Assembly: GCA_021828575.1 (NCBI GenBank)
Contig: JAJZEL010000248.1
Coordinates: 1-8,994 of the forward strand
Source of the DNA: Pseudomonadota bacterium
GTDB lineage: Bacteria > Pseudomonadota > Gammaproteobacteria > Burkholderiales > Ferrovaceae
Direction: 5' to 3'
DNA length: 8,994 nt
A model generated the notes under the pieces. The model had not been told where the DNA came from. It searched no databases and saw only the letters and a program-made list of their open reading frames with translations. The translations under genes and the position numbers were made by a program. Below, piece after piece: positions 1 through 5,345 of the stretch; within the stretch, counting starts at the first letter, position 1; each line of letters opens with the position of its first letter.

Positions 1-64
1 CATGCTGGGCACCATGAGCCAGACCAGTAGCTATCTGACCCAGCAATTGGCGCGTCTGCCTTGA
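1..64 (+). CDS. fliD: Flagellar filament cap protein FliD, C-terminal end only
   Basis: The window opens inside a gene whose last 20 codons, read from base 2, end in SSYLTQQLARLP and a TGA stop at 62-64. The SSYLTQQ string near the C terminus is typical of FliD (HAP2), the capping protein that sits at the filament tip and helps exported flagellin fold into place. fliS follows after 10 bases and fliT comes next, the usual fliD-fliS-fliT order, which supports the call. Only the tail is visible, so nothing can be said about the start, promoter or the rest of the protein. The fliS ribosome-binding site overlaps this stop codon, suggesting coupled translation. Confidence 0.85.
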   Translation, partial: MLGTMSQTSSYLTQQLARLP

Positions 65-74
65 GGATGACAAC

Positions 75-575
75 ATGAATGCCATGAATCAGCTGAAGCA
101 GTATTCCGATGTGGGGTTTGAAACCAGCGTCAGATCTGCAGATGCGCACCAACTCATCCTGCTTCTATTCCAGGGTGCCATGCTGGCCATTTCAGCCGCT
201 CGCAACCACTTGCAGAGAAAGGAAATACCGCTTAAGGGCAAGTCCATTTCCCAAGCCATTTCCATCATTGATGAAGGACTGAAGGCGAGCCTCAACATGG
301 AAGTGGGAGGGGAAATGGTGCAAAACCTTTCCGCTCTTTACGGGTATATGAGTCGACGGCTTTTTCAGGCCAATCTGCAGAACAGTGTCGAGATACTGGA
401 CGAAGTGGCGGGACTCCTGACAGAACTGAAATCCGCCTGGGAAGCCATTGGCAAGGTGCCTGCGGCGGTAGAAAAACAGGCAGTGGCTGATGCTGCCGCT
501 CCTGCAACTGCCCCCGCAGCGTCGTCAGGCGCAGGAAAATTAAAGGGGCGGGCCGCCCTTTATGAAAGGATCTGA
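75..575 (+). CDS. fliS: Flagellar export chaperone FliS
   Basis: FliS is a cytoplasmic chaperone that binds the C-terminal end of flagellin, prevents premature polymerisation and delivers it to the export gate. The 166-residue product starts with the FliS-type tyrosine segment (QYSDVGFETSV, residues 9-19), followed by the four-helix-bundle signatures AHQLILLLFQGA (24-35), LNMEVGGE (73-80) and YMSRRLFQAN (91-100). The fold ends near residue 127. Residues 128-158 are an Ala/Pro-rich low-complexity tail, making the protein about 30 residues longer than a typical FliS. The start at 75 is chosen because GAGG at 63-66 lies 8 bases upstream; an in-frame ATG at 84 is possible. The gene sits between fliD and fliT and its 3' end carries a strong hairpin (541-562). 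Family assignment is secure; the function of the tail is unknown. Confidence 0.95.
   Translation: MNAMNQLKQYSDVGFETSVRSADAHQLILLLFQGAMLAISAARNHLQRKEIPLKGKSISQAISIIDEGLKASLNMEVGGEMVQNLSALYGYMSRRLFQANLQNSVEILDEVAGLLTELKSAWEAIGKVPAAVEKQAVADAAAPATAPAASSGAGKLKGRAALYERI
541..562 (+). promoter_or_regulatory. Stem-loop at the fliS/fliT junction
   Basis: TAAAGGG (541-547) and CCCTTTA (556-562) form a perfect 7-bp stem around an 8-base G/C-rich loop that can pair a little further with one bulge. It lies in the last codons of fliS and ends on the A of the most upstream possible fliT ATG (562). No T-run follows, so it is not a standard Rho-independent terminator. It could modulate translation of fliT or mark a processing site, but it may also be a by-product of coding sequence. 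Confidence 0.4.
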
Positions 576-582
576 CCGGATC

Positions 583-912
583 ATGGAAGTTGCCATGTTG
601 CAGAATTACGAATCCTTGGCCACTCTGATGGGTCTCATGAACGAAGCGGCTTCGCATGGGCAGTGGAATCGCCTGGTGGATCTGGAACAGCAATGTCGCA
701 AGCGAATGGATATCATCAGGCAGGTGGACCAGCAGCAGTCCGGGTCGATCTCCGAGGATGTGCGGAAACGCAAGGCTGCCCTGATTCGCAAGATCCTGGC
801 CGATGACGCTGCCATCCGTCGACATACAGAACCATGGCTTGAACAACTACAAGGTTTTCTCGTGCGTACGCGTCGGGACCAGCAGTTGAAGCGCGCCTAT
901 GCCAGCACCTGA
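583..912 (+). CDS. fliT: Flagellar chaperone FliT
   Basis: The product is a small (109-residue) helical protein matching FliT, the export chaperone for the cap protein FliD; in enterobacteria FliT also dampens the FlhDC master regulator. Recognisable FliT features are the N-terminal helix with LMNEAASHGQW and LVDLEQQC, and the C-terminal block ILADDAAIRRHTEPWLEQL, which is highly characteristic in betaproteobacteria. Three in-frame starts exist: ATG 562 (overlapping the fliS stop and partly inside a hairpin), ATG 583 (AGGA about 12 bases upstream) and ATG 595 (GGAAG 5 bases upstream). I chose 583 as a compromise; the start is uncertain by up to 12 residues, but homology begins only around MLQNYESL, so function is not affected. 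The gene lies 7 bases after fliS. Confidence 0.88.
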   Translation: MEVAMLQNYESLATLMGLMNEAASHGQWNRLVDLEQQCRKRMDIIRQVDQQQSGSISEDVRKRKAALIRKILADDAAIRRHTEPWLEQLQGFLVRTRRDQQLKRAYAST

Positions 913-943
913 CCCGTCAGTGGGGCGAAGTTTGCCTTGAGGC

Positions 944-2110
944 ATGATACCCCTCGAAATCCTTAGTGCCCTGAAAGCCTACGCGTTGTCAGGTGAGACG
1001 CTGCCTCTGGTGCGCAGCGATCCCGGGCAATCCGGGAGCGCCGGAGCCCAGCAGCCTGCTTTTGACGTGGGCCAGAAGTTGCCTGCCACAGTGCTCTCTG
1101 AAGTATCGTCCGGTGTCTTCAATGTCAAGGTGGCGGGACAGGTTATCCAGATGAAGTTGCCTGCCAATGTCCAGGTGGGTGATGCTGTGGAGCTGCAAGT
1201 CATGTCTCTGCAACCTCGTCTGACTTTCAGTCTGGCGACATCCCAATCTCCTCCATTGTCCACTTCCCAGCAACTGAGCCTGATGGCACGACAACTGGCG
1301 GCTTTTGCAAGACAACAACCCCAGTCAGGCCGGGCTTCGGCCCAGGCCACCCAGAGGACGCCCGTCATGGCCACCGAGGAACCCCCTCAGGCACAACCCT
1401 TGGCCCAGTTGCTGCGTCAGGCGGTGAACAATAGCGGTCTTTTTTATGAATCCCACCAGGCACAATGGATCAAGGGGGAAATCACCACGGCCCAGTTGAT
1501 GACGGAGCCCCAGAATCAGTCCTCTTTGCCAGCAAGCAGGGGGGGGGCAGCCATCCAGCCGGATCCGGCCAATGTCCAGCCATCATCCCGGGGAGTCGTG
1601 GATGGCGCGGCGAGTACCCTTACTTCCGGACCGGCAGTCAATCCCGCTGCCACAGCCAGCCCGGCCTCTGCCATGAGTTCAGCCGTTGACCTGTCTACGG
1701 GCACCTTGCCGGTACCCCCGCACCTCCAGGCATTGGTACAGCAGCAGTTGAGTGCCCTGGAAACCGGGCGAATATTTTGGGAAGGACAGGTGTTTCCGCA
1801 GCACTGGATGCAATGGAATATCTGGCAGGAGGATGGCAGGGGAGCAGGGAACGGTTCTTCTGCGGGAGGGCAGGAAGGCGATACGATCCACCAGTGGGCA
1901 ACCGAAATCCATCTGGAACTCCCTTCTCTTGGGCCAGTAAGTGCCCACATGCGTATTGGACCCACAGGAGTCCAGTTATCCCTGGAGGCCTCTCAGGCCA
2001 CCACCAGAGACCGACTTCAGCAGGCTGCGCCTTCCCTGGTGGCATCCATGTCGGCAGCAGGCATACCGGTGACTGTTGCGCAGGTGGTTTCTTCTCATGA
2101 GCGATCCTGA
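944..2110 (+). CDS. FliK-like protein (hook-length control family, accessory copy)
   Basis: This 388-residue protein has a FliK-type layout. A small N-terminal beta-rich module (FDVGQKLPATVL to about residue 97, with PANVQVGDAVELQVM) is followed by a long Gln/Ala/Ser/Pro-rich linker (about 98-270). A C-terminal segment with a W..P..W pattern (about 275-300) leads into a Flg_hook-like domain (about 315-388) containing ATEIHLELPSLG and a closing AAGIPVTVAQV. FliK senses hook length and flips FlhB specificity, but the main fliK starts at 8885, so this is a second family member. It overlaps the flhB-like gene by 14 bases, implying joint action. The start is the only ATG after an in-frame stop at 938-940, yet GAGG at 939-942 is just one base away, so initiation may be weak. 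A G9 run (1539-1547) lies in the linker. Its exact role is unknown. Confidence 0.75.
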   Translation: MIPLEILSALKAYALSGETLPLVRSDPGQSGSAGAQQPAFDVGQKLPATVLSEVSSGVFNVKVAGQVIQMKLPANVQVGDAVELQVMSLQPRLTFSLATSQSPPLSTSQQLSLMARQLAAFARQQPQSGRASAQATQRTPVMATEEPPQAQPLAQLLRQAVNNSGLFYESHQAQWIKGEITTAQLMTEPQNQSSLPASRGGAAIQPDPANVQPSSRGVVDGAASTLTSGPAVNPAATASPASAMSSAVDLSTGTLPVPPHLQALVQQQLSALETGRIFWEGQVFPQHWMQWNIWQEDGRGAGNGSSAGGQEGDTIHQWATEIHLELPSLGPVSAHMRIGPTGVQLSLEASQATTRDRLQQAAPSLVASMSAAGIPVTVAQVVSSHERS

Positions 2111-2390
2111 TTCGGGAAGAAAAGCGGCCGTTGCCCTGGCCTATCAGGGTCAGGACAATGCACCGCGTGTTGTGGCCAAGGGGAGGGGGCTGATCGCACA
2201 GGCCATCATTGCCAAGGCTCGCGAACATGGTGTCTTTGTGCATGAATCCGAGGAGCTGGTGGGGTTGTTGATGCAGGTGGAGCTGGATCGATATATTCCT
2301 CCCCAGTTATATTTGGCAGTTGCTGAATTGCTGGCTTGGCTGTATCGTCTGGAAGCTGGAGAGAAGACAGAGTCCAAACCACCCAGATGA
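2097..2390 (+). CDS. FlhB C-terminal-domain-like export switch protein (FhlB/YlqH type)
   Basis: The 97-residue product aligns by eye with the small cytoplasmic subdomain that FlhB/YscU/EscU proteins release by self-cleavage at NPTH. Visible matches are AAVALAY (10-16), APRVVAKGRGLIA (22-34), an HESEELVGLLMQVELDRYIPP stretch and AVAELLAWLYRLE near the end. It lacks the four membrane helices of FlhB and also lacks NPTH, so it cannot self-cleave. Such stand-alone proteins occur in several phyla (B. subtilis YlqH is one) and are thought to interact with FliK-type or other export components. A TTG at 2076 would add 7 residues; I chose ATG 2097, preceded by AGGTGG at 2082-2087. It overlaps the FliK-like gene by 14 bases and ycgR by 4 bases. 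The family is clear, the function inferred. Confidence 0.85.
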   Translation: MSDPDSGRKAAVALAYQGQDNAPRVVAKGRGLIAQAIIAKAREHGVFVHESEELVGLLMQVELDRYIPPQLYLAVAELLAWLYRLEAGEKTESKPPR

Positions 2391-3130
2391 ATAATGTTAT
2401 TCCGCTGACCATCGAGCCCTATGCTTACGGGGAGATGCAGCCTTTTGAAGTCCGGTCCAGTCGGGAAATTTATTTCATCCTGCTGGATCTCAAGAAGCAG
2501 ACCACGCGTGTAGCCTTGTACTACGAGGATTCCGAAGCCTTCATCATTACTTCCGTGATCGAAGTCAATGACCGGGGTGTTTGGCTGGATGCCTCTTCCA
2601 ACCATACGGACAACATGCGTCTGGTAGACAGCTCGGCATTCGTATTTGTCAGTTCACACTATCAAGCCAAGATCCAGTTCGATCTTCAGGACATGAACCT
2701 GACCACCATCGGAGGATTGGAGGCCTTTCATTTTCCCTTTCCTGAAACCATCCTGCGCATACAGCGCCGGGACAGTTTCCGGTTGATGCTTCCTCTGGGT
2801 ACCCTGAAATGTGTTGTGACGATCGAGGAGTCTCCGCCCCGGCGGCGAGAGTTGCTGGTGAAGGACATCAGCCAGGGTGGCGTGGCCATTTTCTGCGAGG
2901 AGCGGGATCCGGACATTCAGCCGGGTCGTGTTTTTTCCCACTGCCACATTCTTTTGCCGGAGGGCAAGGACATGTATTTCGAGATGGAGGTTCGTTACAT
3001 TTCCATGCGTACGGGAGAAAGTTTGGCGGAAAAACCGGCCGCGGGTTGCATGTTCACGGACATTGAGGTGGGAGCGGGCATAGCCTTGCAACGATTCATC
3101 ACCCAACAACAGAAGAATGCAGCGTTTTAA
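2387..3130 (+). CDS. ycgR: Flagellar brake protein YcgR (c-di-GMP-binding, PilZ domain)
   Basis: YcgR binds cyclic-di-GMP and then acts at the flagellar motor (FliG/MotA in E. coli) to slow swimming and bias rotation. The 247-residue protein has the family length and both domains: an N-terminal YcgR (PilZN) domain (about 10-120) and a C-terminal PilZ domain (about 124-240). The two c-di-GMP-binding motifs are intact: RxxxR at R128-R132 within RRDSFR, and DxSxxG at D160-S162-G165 within DISQGG. ATG 2387 overlaps the stop of the flhB-like gene (ATGA) and has no good ribosome-binding site, indicating translational coupling; a TTG at 2336 would add 17 residues without homology support. It is the last gene of the left block and converges on fliE. 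Having this brake co-translated with export-switch genes ties second-messenger control directly to the flagellar operon. Confidence 0.9.
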   Translation: MNNVIPLTIEPYAYGEMQPFEVRSSREIYFILLDLKKQTTRVALYYEDSEAFIITSVIEVNDRGVWLDASSNHTDNMRLVDSSAFVFVSSHYQAKIQFDLQDMNLTTIGGLEAFHFPFPETILRIQRRDSFRLMLPLGTLKCVVTIEESPPRRRELLVKDISQGGVAIFCEERDPDIQPGRVFSHCHILLPEGKDMYFEMEVRYISMRTGESLAEKPAAGCMFTDIEVGAGIALQRFITQQQKNAAF

Positions 3131-3148
3131 TCTGAAAGTCTTTTAGAT
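3130..3148. terminator. Possible weak bidirectional hairpin between ycgR and fliE
   Basis: ATCTGAAAG (3130-3138) and CTTTTAGAT (3140-3148) form an A/T-rich inverted repeat of 8 usable pairs, including one G-T, around a 3-base loop. It spans the 12-base gap between the convergent stops of ycgR (3128-3130) and fliE (3143-3145). The position suits a shared terminator, but the stem is weak and has no long flanking T-run, so this is only a candidate. Confidence 0.3.
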
Positions 3149-3463
3149 CTGCATGTTCATGATGTCGTTATAAGCCGAAACCACCCGGTCACGCGCCTGA
3201 ACCGTAGCTTGTAGCGCGATGGTGGCTTTTTGCATGGAAATCATGGTATCACTCAGGCTGACCTGAGGGTCTCCCGCGGCAAAACGGTTTTCCAGTGACG
3301 TCGCCTGATTCTGGGTTTGCGCCACCTGATCCAGGGCGCTTTTGAGGGCGCTGGAAAAATCCTGTGGGCCGGACGCAGCCGGAGTCATCGGCGCCTTTCC
3401 TTCGGCAACCGCAACGGCGGCCCTCATCTGGGCCAGAAGAGCATCGATGGCACTGACGTTCAT
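3143..3463 (-). CDS. fliE: Flagellar hook-basal body protein FliE
   Basis: FliE is a small export substrate that joins the MS ring to the rod and is among the first proteins exported through the flagellar type III gate. The 106-residue product has the normal length and the conserved C-terminal half: DFSSALKSALDQV (35-47), then SLSDTMISMQKATIALQ (69-85) and the near-invariant ending SAYNDIMNMQI (96-106). The start is firm: AAGGTGG (complement of 3468-3474) lies 4 bases upstream. The gene is transcribed away from fliF, as in enterobacteria and many betaproteobacteria, and ends 12 bases from the ycgR stop. Its promoter must lie in 3464-3611 or within the fliF start. Confidence 0.95.
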   Translation of the reverse strand: MNVSAIDALLAQMRAAVAVAEGKAPMTPAASGPQDFSSALKSALDQVAQTQNQATSLENRFAAGDPQVSLSDTMISMQKATIALQATVQARDRVVSAYNDIMNMQI

Positions 3464-3488
3464 GCTGCCACCTTAACCTTGAAAACGG

Positions 3489-3503
3489 CAAGGCCATGCC
3501 TTG
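3489..3503. repeat. Inverted repeat 1 in fliE/fliF intergenic region
   Basis: CAAGGC (3489-3494) and GCCTTG (3498-3503) are perfect 6-bp inverted arms with a 3-base spacer. They lie about 25 bases upstream of the fliE start and abut a second inverted repeat. The site could be an operator for a dimeric regulator or form a hairpin in the fliE leader RNA. Confidence 0.45.
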
Positions 3504-3521
3504 AATATCATGGGGATATTC
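3503..3521. repeat. Inverted repeat 2 in fliE/fliF intergenic region
   Basis: GAATATC (3503-3509) and GATATTC (3515-3521) are perfect 7-bp inverted arms with a 5-base spacer, sharing base 3503 with the preceding repeat. The A/T-rich arms contrast with the G/C-richer surroundings. It is a candidate operator or activator site for either gene; no known consensus is matched with confidence. Confidence 0.45.
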
Positions 3522-3579
3522 CATCTTTTCAGGGCTATGGAAACCGGGGTAAAGTGCGGATAATGAGGTGGTATCGGGC

Positions 3580-3663
3580 ATGATGGGATGCCCCCGACTT
3601 CAGTGGAACCTATGGCAGACAACAGCATTTCCCTTCCCTTCGGGGAGACCCTGGGCAAACTGA
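3580..3663 (+). other. Possible short upstream ORF overlapping the fliF start
   Basis: An ATG-ATG pair at 3580 sits 8 bases after a strong GAGGTGG (3565-3571) and opens a 27-codon frame that runs across the fliF start in another frame and stops at 3661-3663. By contrast fliF itself has only a poor ribosome-binding site. It might be a leader that affects fliF translation, or a chance ORF. If the GATAAT at 3559 is a true -10 box, transcripts would begin too late to include this site fully. Confidence 0.2.
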
Positions 3664-5345
3664 CCGGTCAGCAGAAGTTGGGCCTGATTCTGGGCCTGGC
3701 AGCTCTGGTGGCATTGGTTGTGGGGCTCTGGCTTTGGGGAACCACTCCGGATTACCGGGTGCTATACAGCAATCTTTCCGATCGCGATGGCGGTGCCATT
3801 GTGGATTCCCTCCAGCAAATGAACGTGCCCTACAAGTTCGCTGAAGGAGGGGGGGCGCTGCTGGTGCCGGCCAATCAGGTGCATGAAATCCGTTTGCATC
3901 TGGCCTCCCAGGGATTACCCAAAGGGGGTACCGTGGGATTCGAATTGATGGAAAACCAGAAATTCGGTACCAGCGAATTCCTTGAACAGGTCAATTACAC
4001 CCGCGCCCTCGAGGGCGAGCTGGCCCGCTCGGTGCAAACCATTTCCGCCGTGCAGGCGGCCCGTGTGCACCTTGCATTGCCCAAGCCCTCCGTTTTTCTC
4101 AAGGATCAGGACATGCCAGGCGCCTCGGTGCTGCTGGTGTTGTACCCGGGGAGAACCCTGGACGCCGGACAGGTCAATGCCATCGTTCACCTGATTTCCA
4201 GCAGCGTGCCCAACATGCCTCCCAGGAATGTGACGGTGGTGGATCAGAATGGCAATCTGTTGAGCTCTCCGCCAGACGGCAGTTCACTGGCCCTGGACGC
4301 CAGCCAGCTGAAATATGTGCATCAGGTGGAGCAGGATCTTGACAGGCGTGTGGAAACCATCGTGGCTCCGCTGGTGGGGGAAAAGAATGTTCATGCCCAG
4401 GTCACGGCCGTCGTGGATTTTTCCCAGCAGGAGCAGACCAGCGAGTCTTACAAACCCAACCAACCCCCTAATCAGGCTGCTGTCCTGAGCCAGCAGACAT
4501 CAGAAAGTTCTAGTGTTAGCGCTTCTTCCGTGGGTGGTGTTCCGGGAGCACTGACCAATCAGCCTCCCGTGCCGCCCACAGCACCCCTGACCGCTCCAGG
4601 CCAGGCAGTGCCACCCGTTCCGGCAGGACAGGCACGACCAGGACAGCCAGGAGCGGCGCCTGCAGGGACATCAGGAGCGAACAACGCGCCAGCTGCCACG
4701 CCCCCCATCCCCACTTCCACCAATTCGCACAAGGAAACCACGGTCAATTACGACGTGGACCATACCATCAATCATACCCAGCTTCCTGCAGGCATCCTGC
4801 GCAGGATTTCGGTGGCGGTTGTCCTCAACAACCGGACCATCAAGGACGCGGCAGGCAAAGTGAGTGTGCGCCCCCTGACGGAGGCGGAAAAAAACCAGAT
4901 CACAGCCCTCATCAAGGATGCCGTCGGGTTTGATGACAAGCGTGGTGACACCATCGATCTGCTGAACAGTGCCTTTGACCAGGATCGGGAAACGCTGCCG
5001 GAAACCCCATGGTGGAAGCAGCCGGACAATCTGGATATGGCCAAGGACAGCATCAAGTATCTGGTGATTGCTGGTCTGGGATTATTCCTGATTCTGGCTG
5101 TTATTCGCCCTGCCCTGAAAAGCCTGGCAGTGGCTGTATCGATGCCTCGTAGTGGCACAGGTACAACAGGTGCTGGCGGCAATGTTGCCTCGGGTCCCGG
5201 AGGGCCGGGTGAATCGGGGGTACAACAGGGCATGAACATTGGTGGAGGTCTGGAGACGCAAGTGGGGCAGGCCAGGCAACTGGTTCAGCAGGATCCGCGC
5301 ATCGTGGCTTCCGTCGTGAAGGAATGGGTCAGCGGCAATGAGTGA
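3612..5345 (+). CDS. fliF: Flagellar MS-ring protein FliF
   Basis: FliF forms the membrane MS ring that nucleates basal-body assembly, houses the export gate and carries the FliG rotor. The 577-residue product has the standard architecture: TM1 at about 22-43, the YscJ/FliF ring-building region with DYRVLYSNLSDRDGGAIV and ENQKFGTSEFLEQVNYTRALE, a Pro/Ala-rich linker (about 308-375) beginning at GALTNQPP, TM2 at about 483-502, and the cytoplasmic FliG-binding tail ending VVKEWVSGNE. I chose ATG 3612 because MADNSI fits family N termini; ATG 3588 would add 8 residues and neither start has a strong ribosome-binding site. It is the first gene of the right-hand operon and overlaps fliG by 8 bases. 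A G7 run occurs at 3849-3855. The linker is long and nearly repetitive in composition but does not disrupt conserved parts. Confidence 0.97.
   Translation: MADNSISLPFGETLGKLTGQQKLGLILGLAALVALVVGLWLWGTTPDYRVLYSNLSDRDGGAIVDSLQQMNVPYKFAEGGGALLVPANQVHEIRLHLASQGLPKGGTVGFELMENQKFGTSEFLEQVNYTRALEGELARSVQTISAVQAARVHLALPKPSVFLKDQDMPGASVLLVLYPGRTLDAGQVNAIVHLISSSVPNMPPRNVTVVDQNGNLLSSPPDGSSLALDASQLKYVHQVEQDLDRRVETIVAPLVGEKNVHAQVTAVVDFSQQEQTSESYKPNQPPNQAAVLSQQTSESSSVSASSVGGVPGALTNQPPVPPTAPLTAPGQAVPPVPAGQARPGQPGAAPAGTSGANNAPAATPPIPTSTNSHKETTVNYDVDHTINHTQLPAGILRRISVAVVLNNRTIKDAAGKVSVRPLTEAEKNQITALIKDAVGFDDKRGDTIDLLNSAFDQDRETLPETPWWKQPDNLDMAKDSIKYLVIAGLGLFLILAVIRPALKSLAVAVSMPRSGTGTTGAGGNVASGPGGPGESGVQQGMNIGGGLETQVGQARQLVQQDPRIVASVVKEWVSGNE

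Larger units (their letters stand above)
3464..3611. promoter_or_regulatory. Divergent fliE/fliF control region
   Basis: These 148 bases separate the divergent fliE and fliF starts and must hold the signals for fliE and probably for the fliFGHIJ(K) operon. I see a GATAAT (3559-3564, plus strand) resembling a sigma-70 -10 box inside GCGGATAA, which also resembles the sigma-28 -10 element, but neither has a convincing -35 at the right distance. No GG-N10-GC sigma-54 element is apparent; the nearest, on the minus strand near 3488-3503, has one base too few. Two adjacent inverted repeats occupy 3489-3521. Confidence 0.5.

Noticed and set aside
909..920. Small inverted repeat CTGAC-CC-GTCAG after fliT
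   Set aside because: A 5-bp stem with a 2-base spacer and no T-run is too weak to be a terminator; it is probably chance.
57..942. Repeated TGCCTTGAGG before fliS (57-66) and before the fliK-like gene (933-942)
   Set aside because: Ten bases shared twice, each including a stop codon and a ribosome-binding-like GAGG; most simply convergence on a translation signal, not a mobile or regulatory repeat.
3486..3505. Possible sigma-54 promoter for fliE on the minus strand (AAGGCATGGCCTTGCC)
   Set aside because: The spacing between GG and GC is 9 rather than the required 10 bases, and the sequence is explained by the inverted repeat at 3489-3503.
3505..3534. Possible sigma-28 promoter on the minus strand (TGAAAAGA, 11 bases, CATGATAT)
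   Set aside because: Spacing fits, but only about half of the -10 element matches, and fliE is normally an early gene not driven by sigma-28.
4533..4737. Pro/Ala-rich segment of FliF considered as an inserted domain or tandem repeat
   Set aside because: FliF proteins normally have a variable, disordered linker here starting near GALxNQPP; no exact repeat unit or domain signature is visible.
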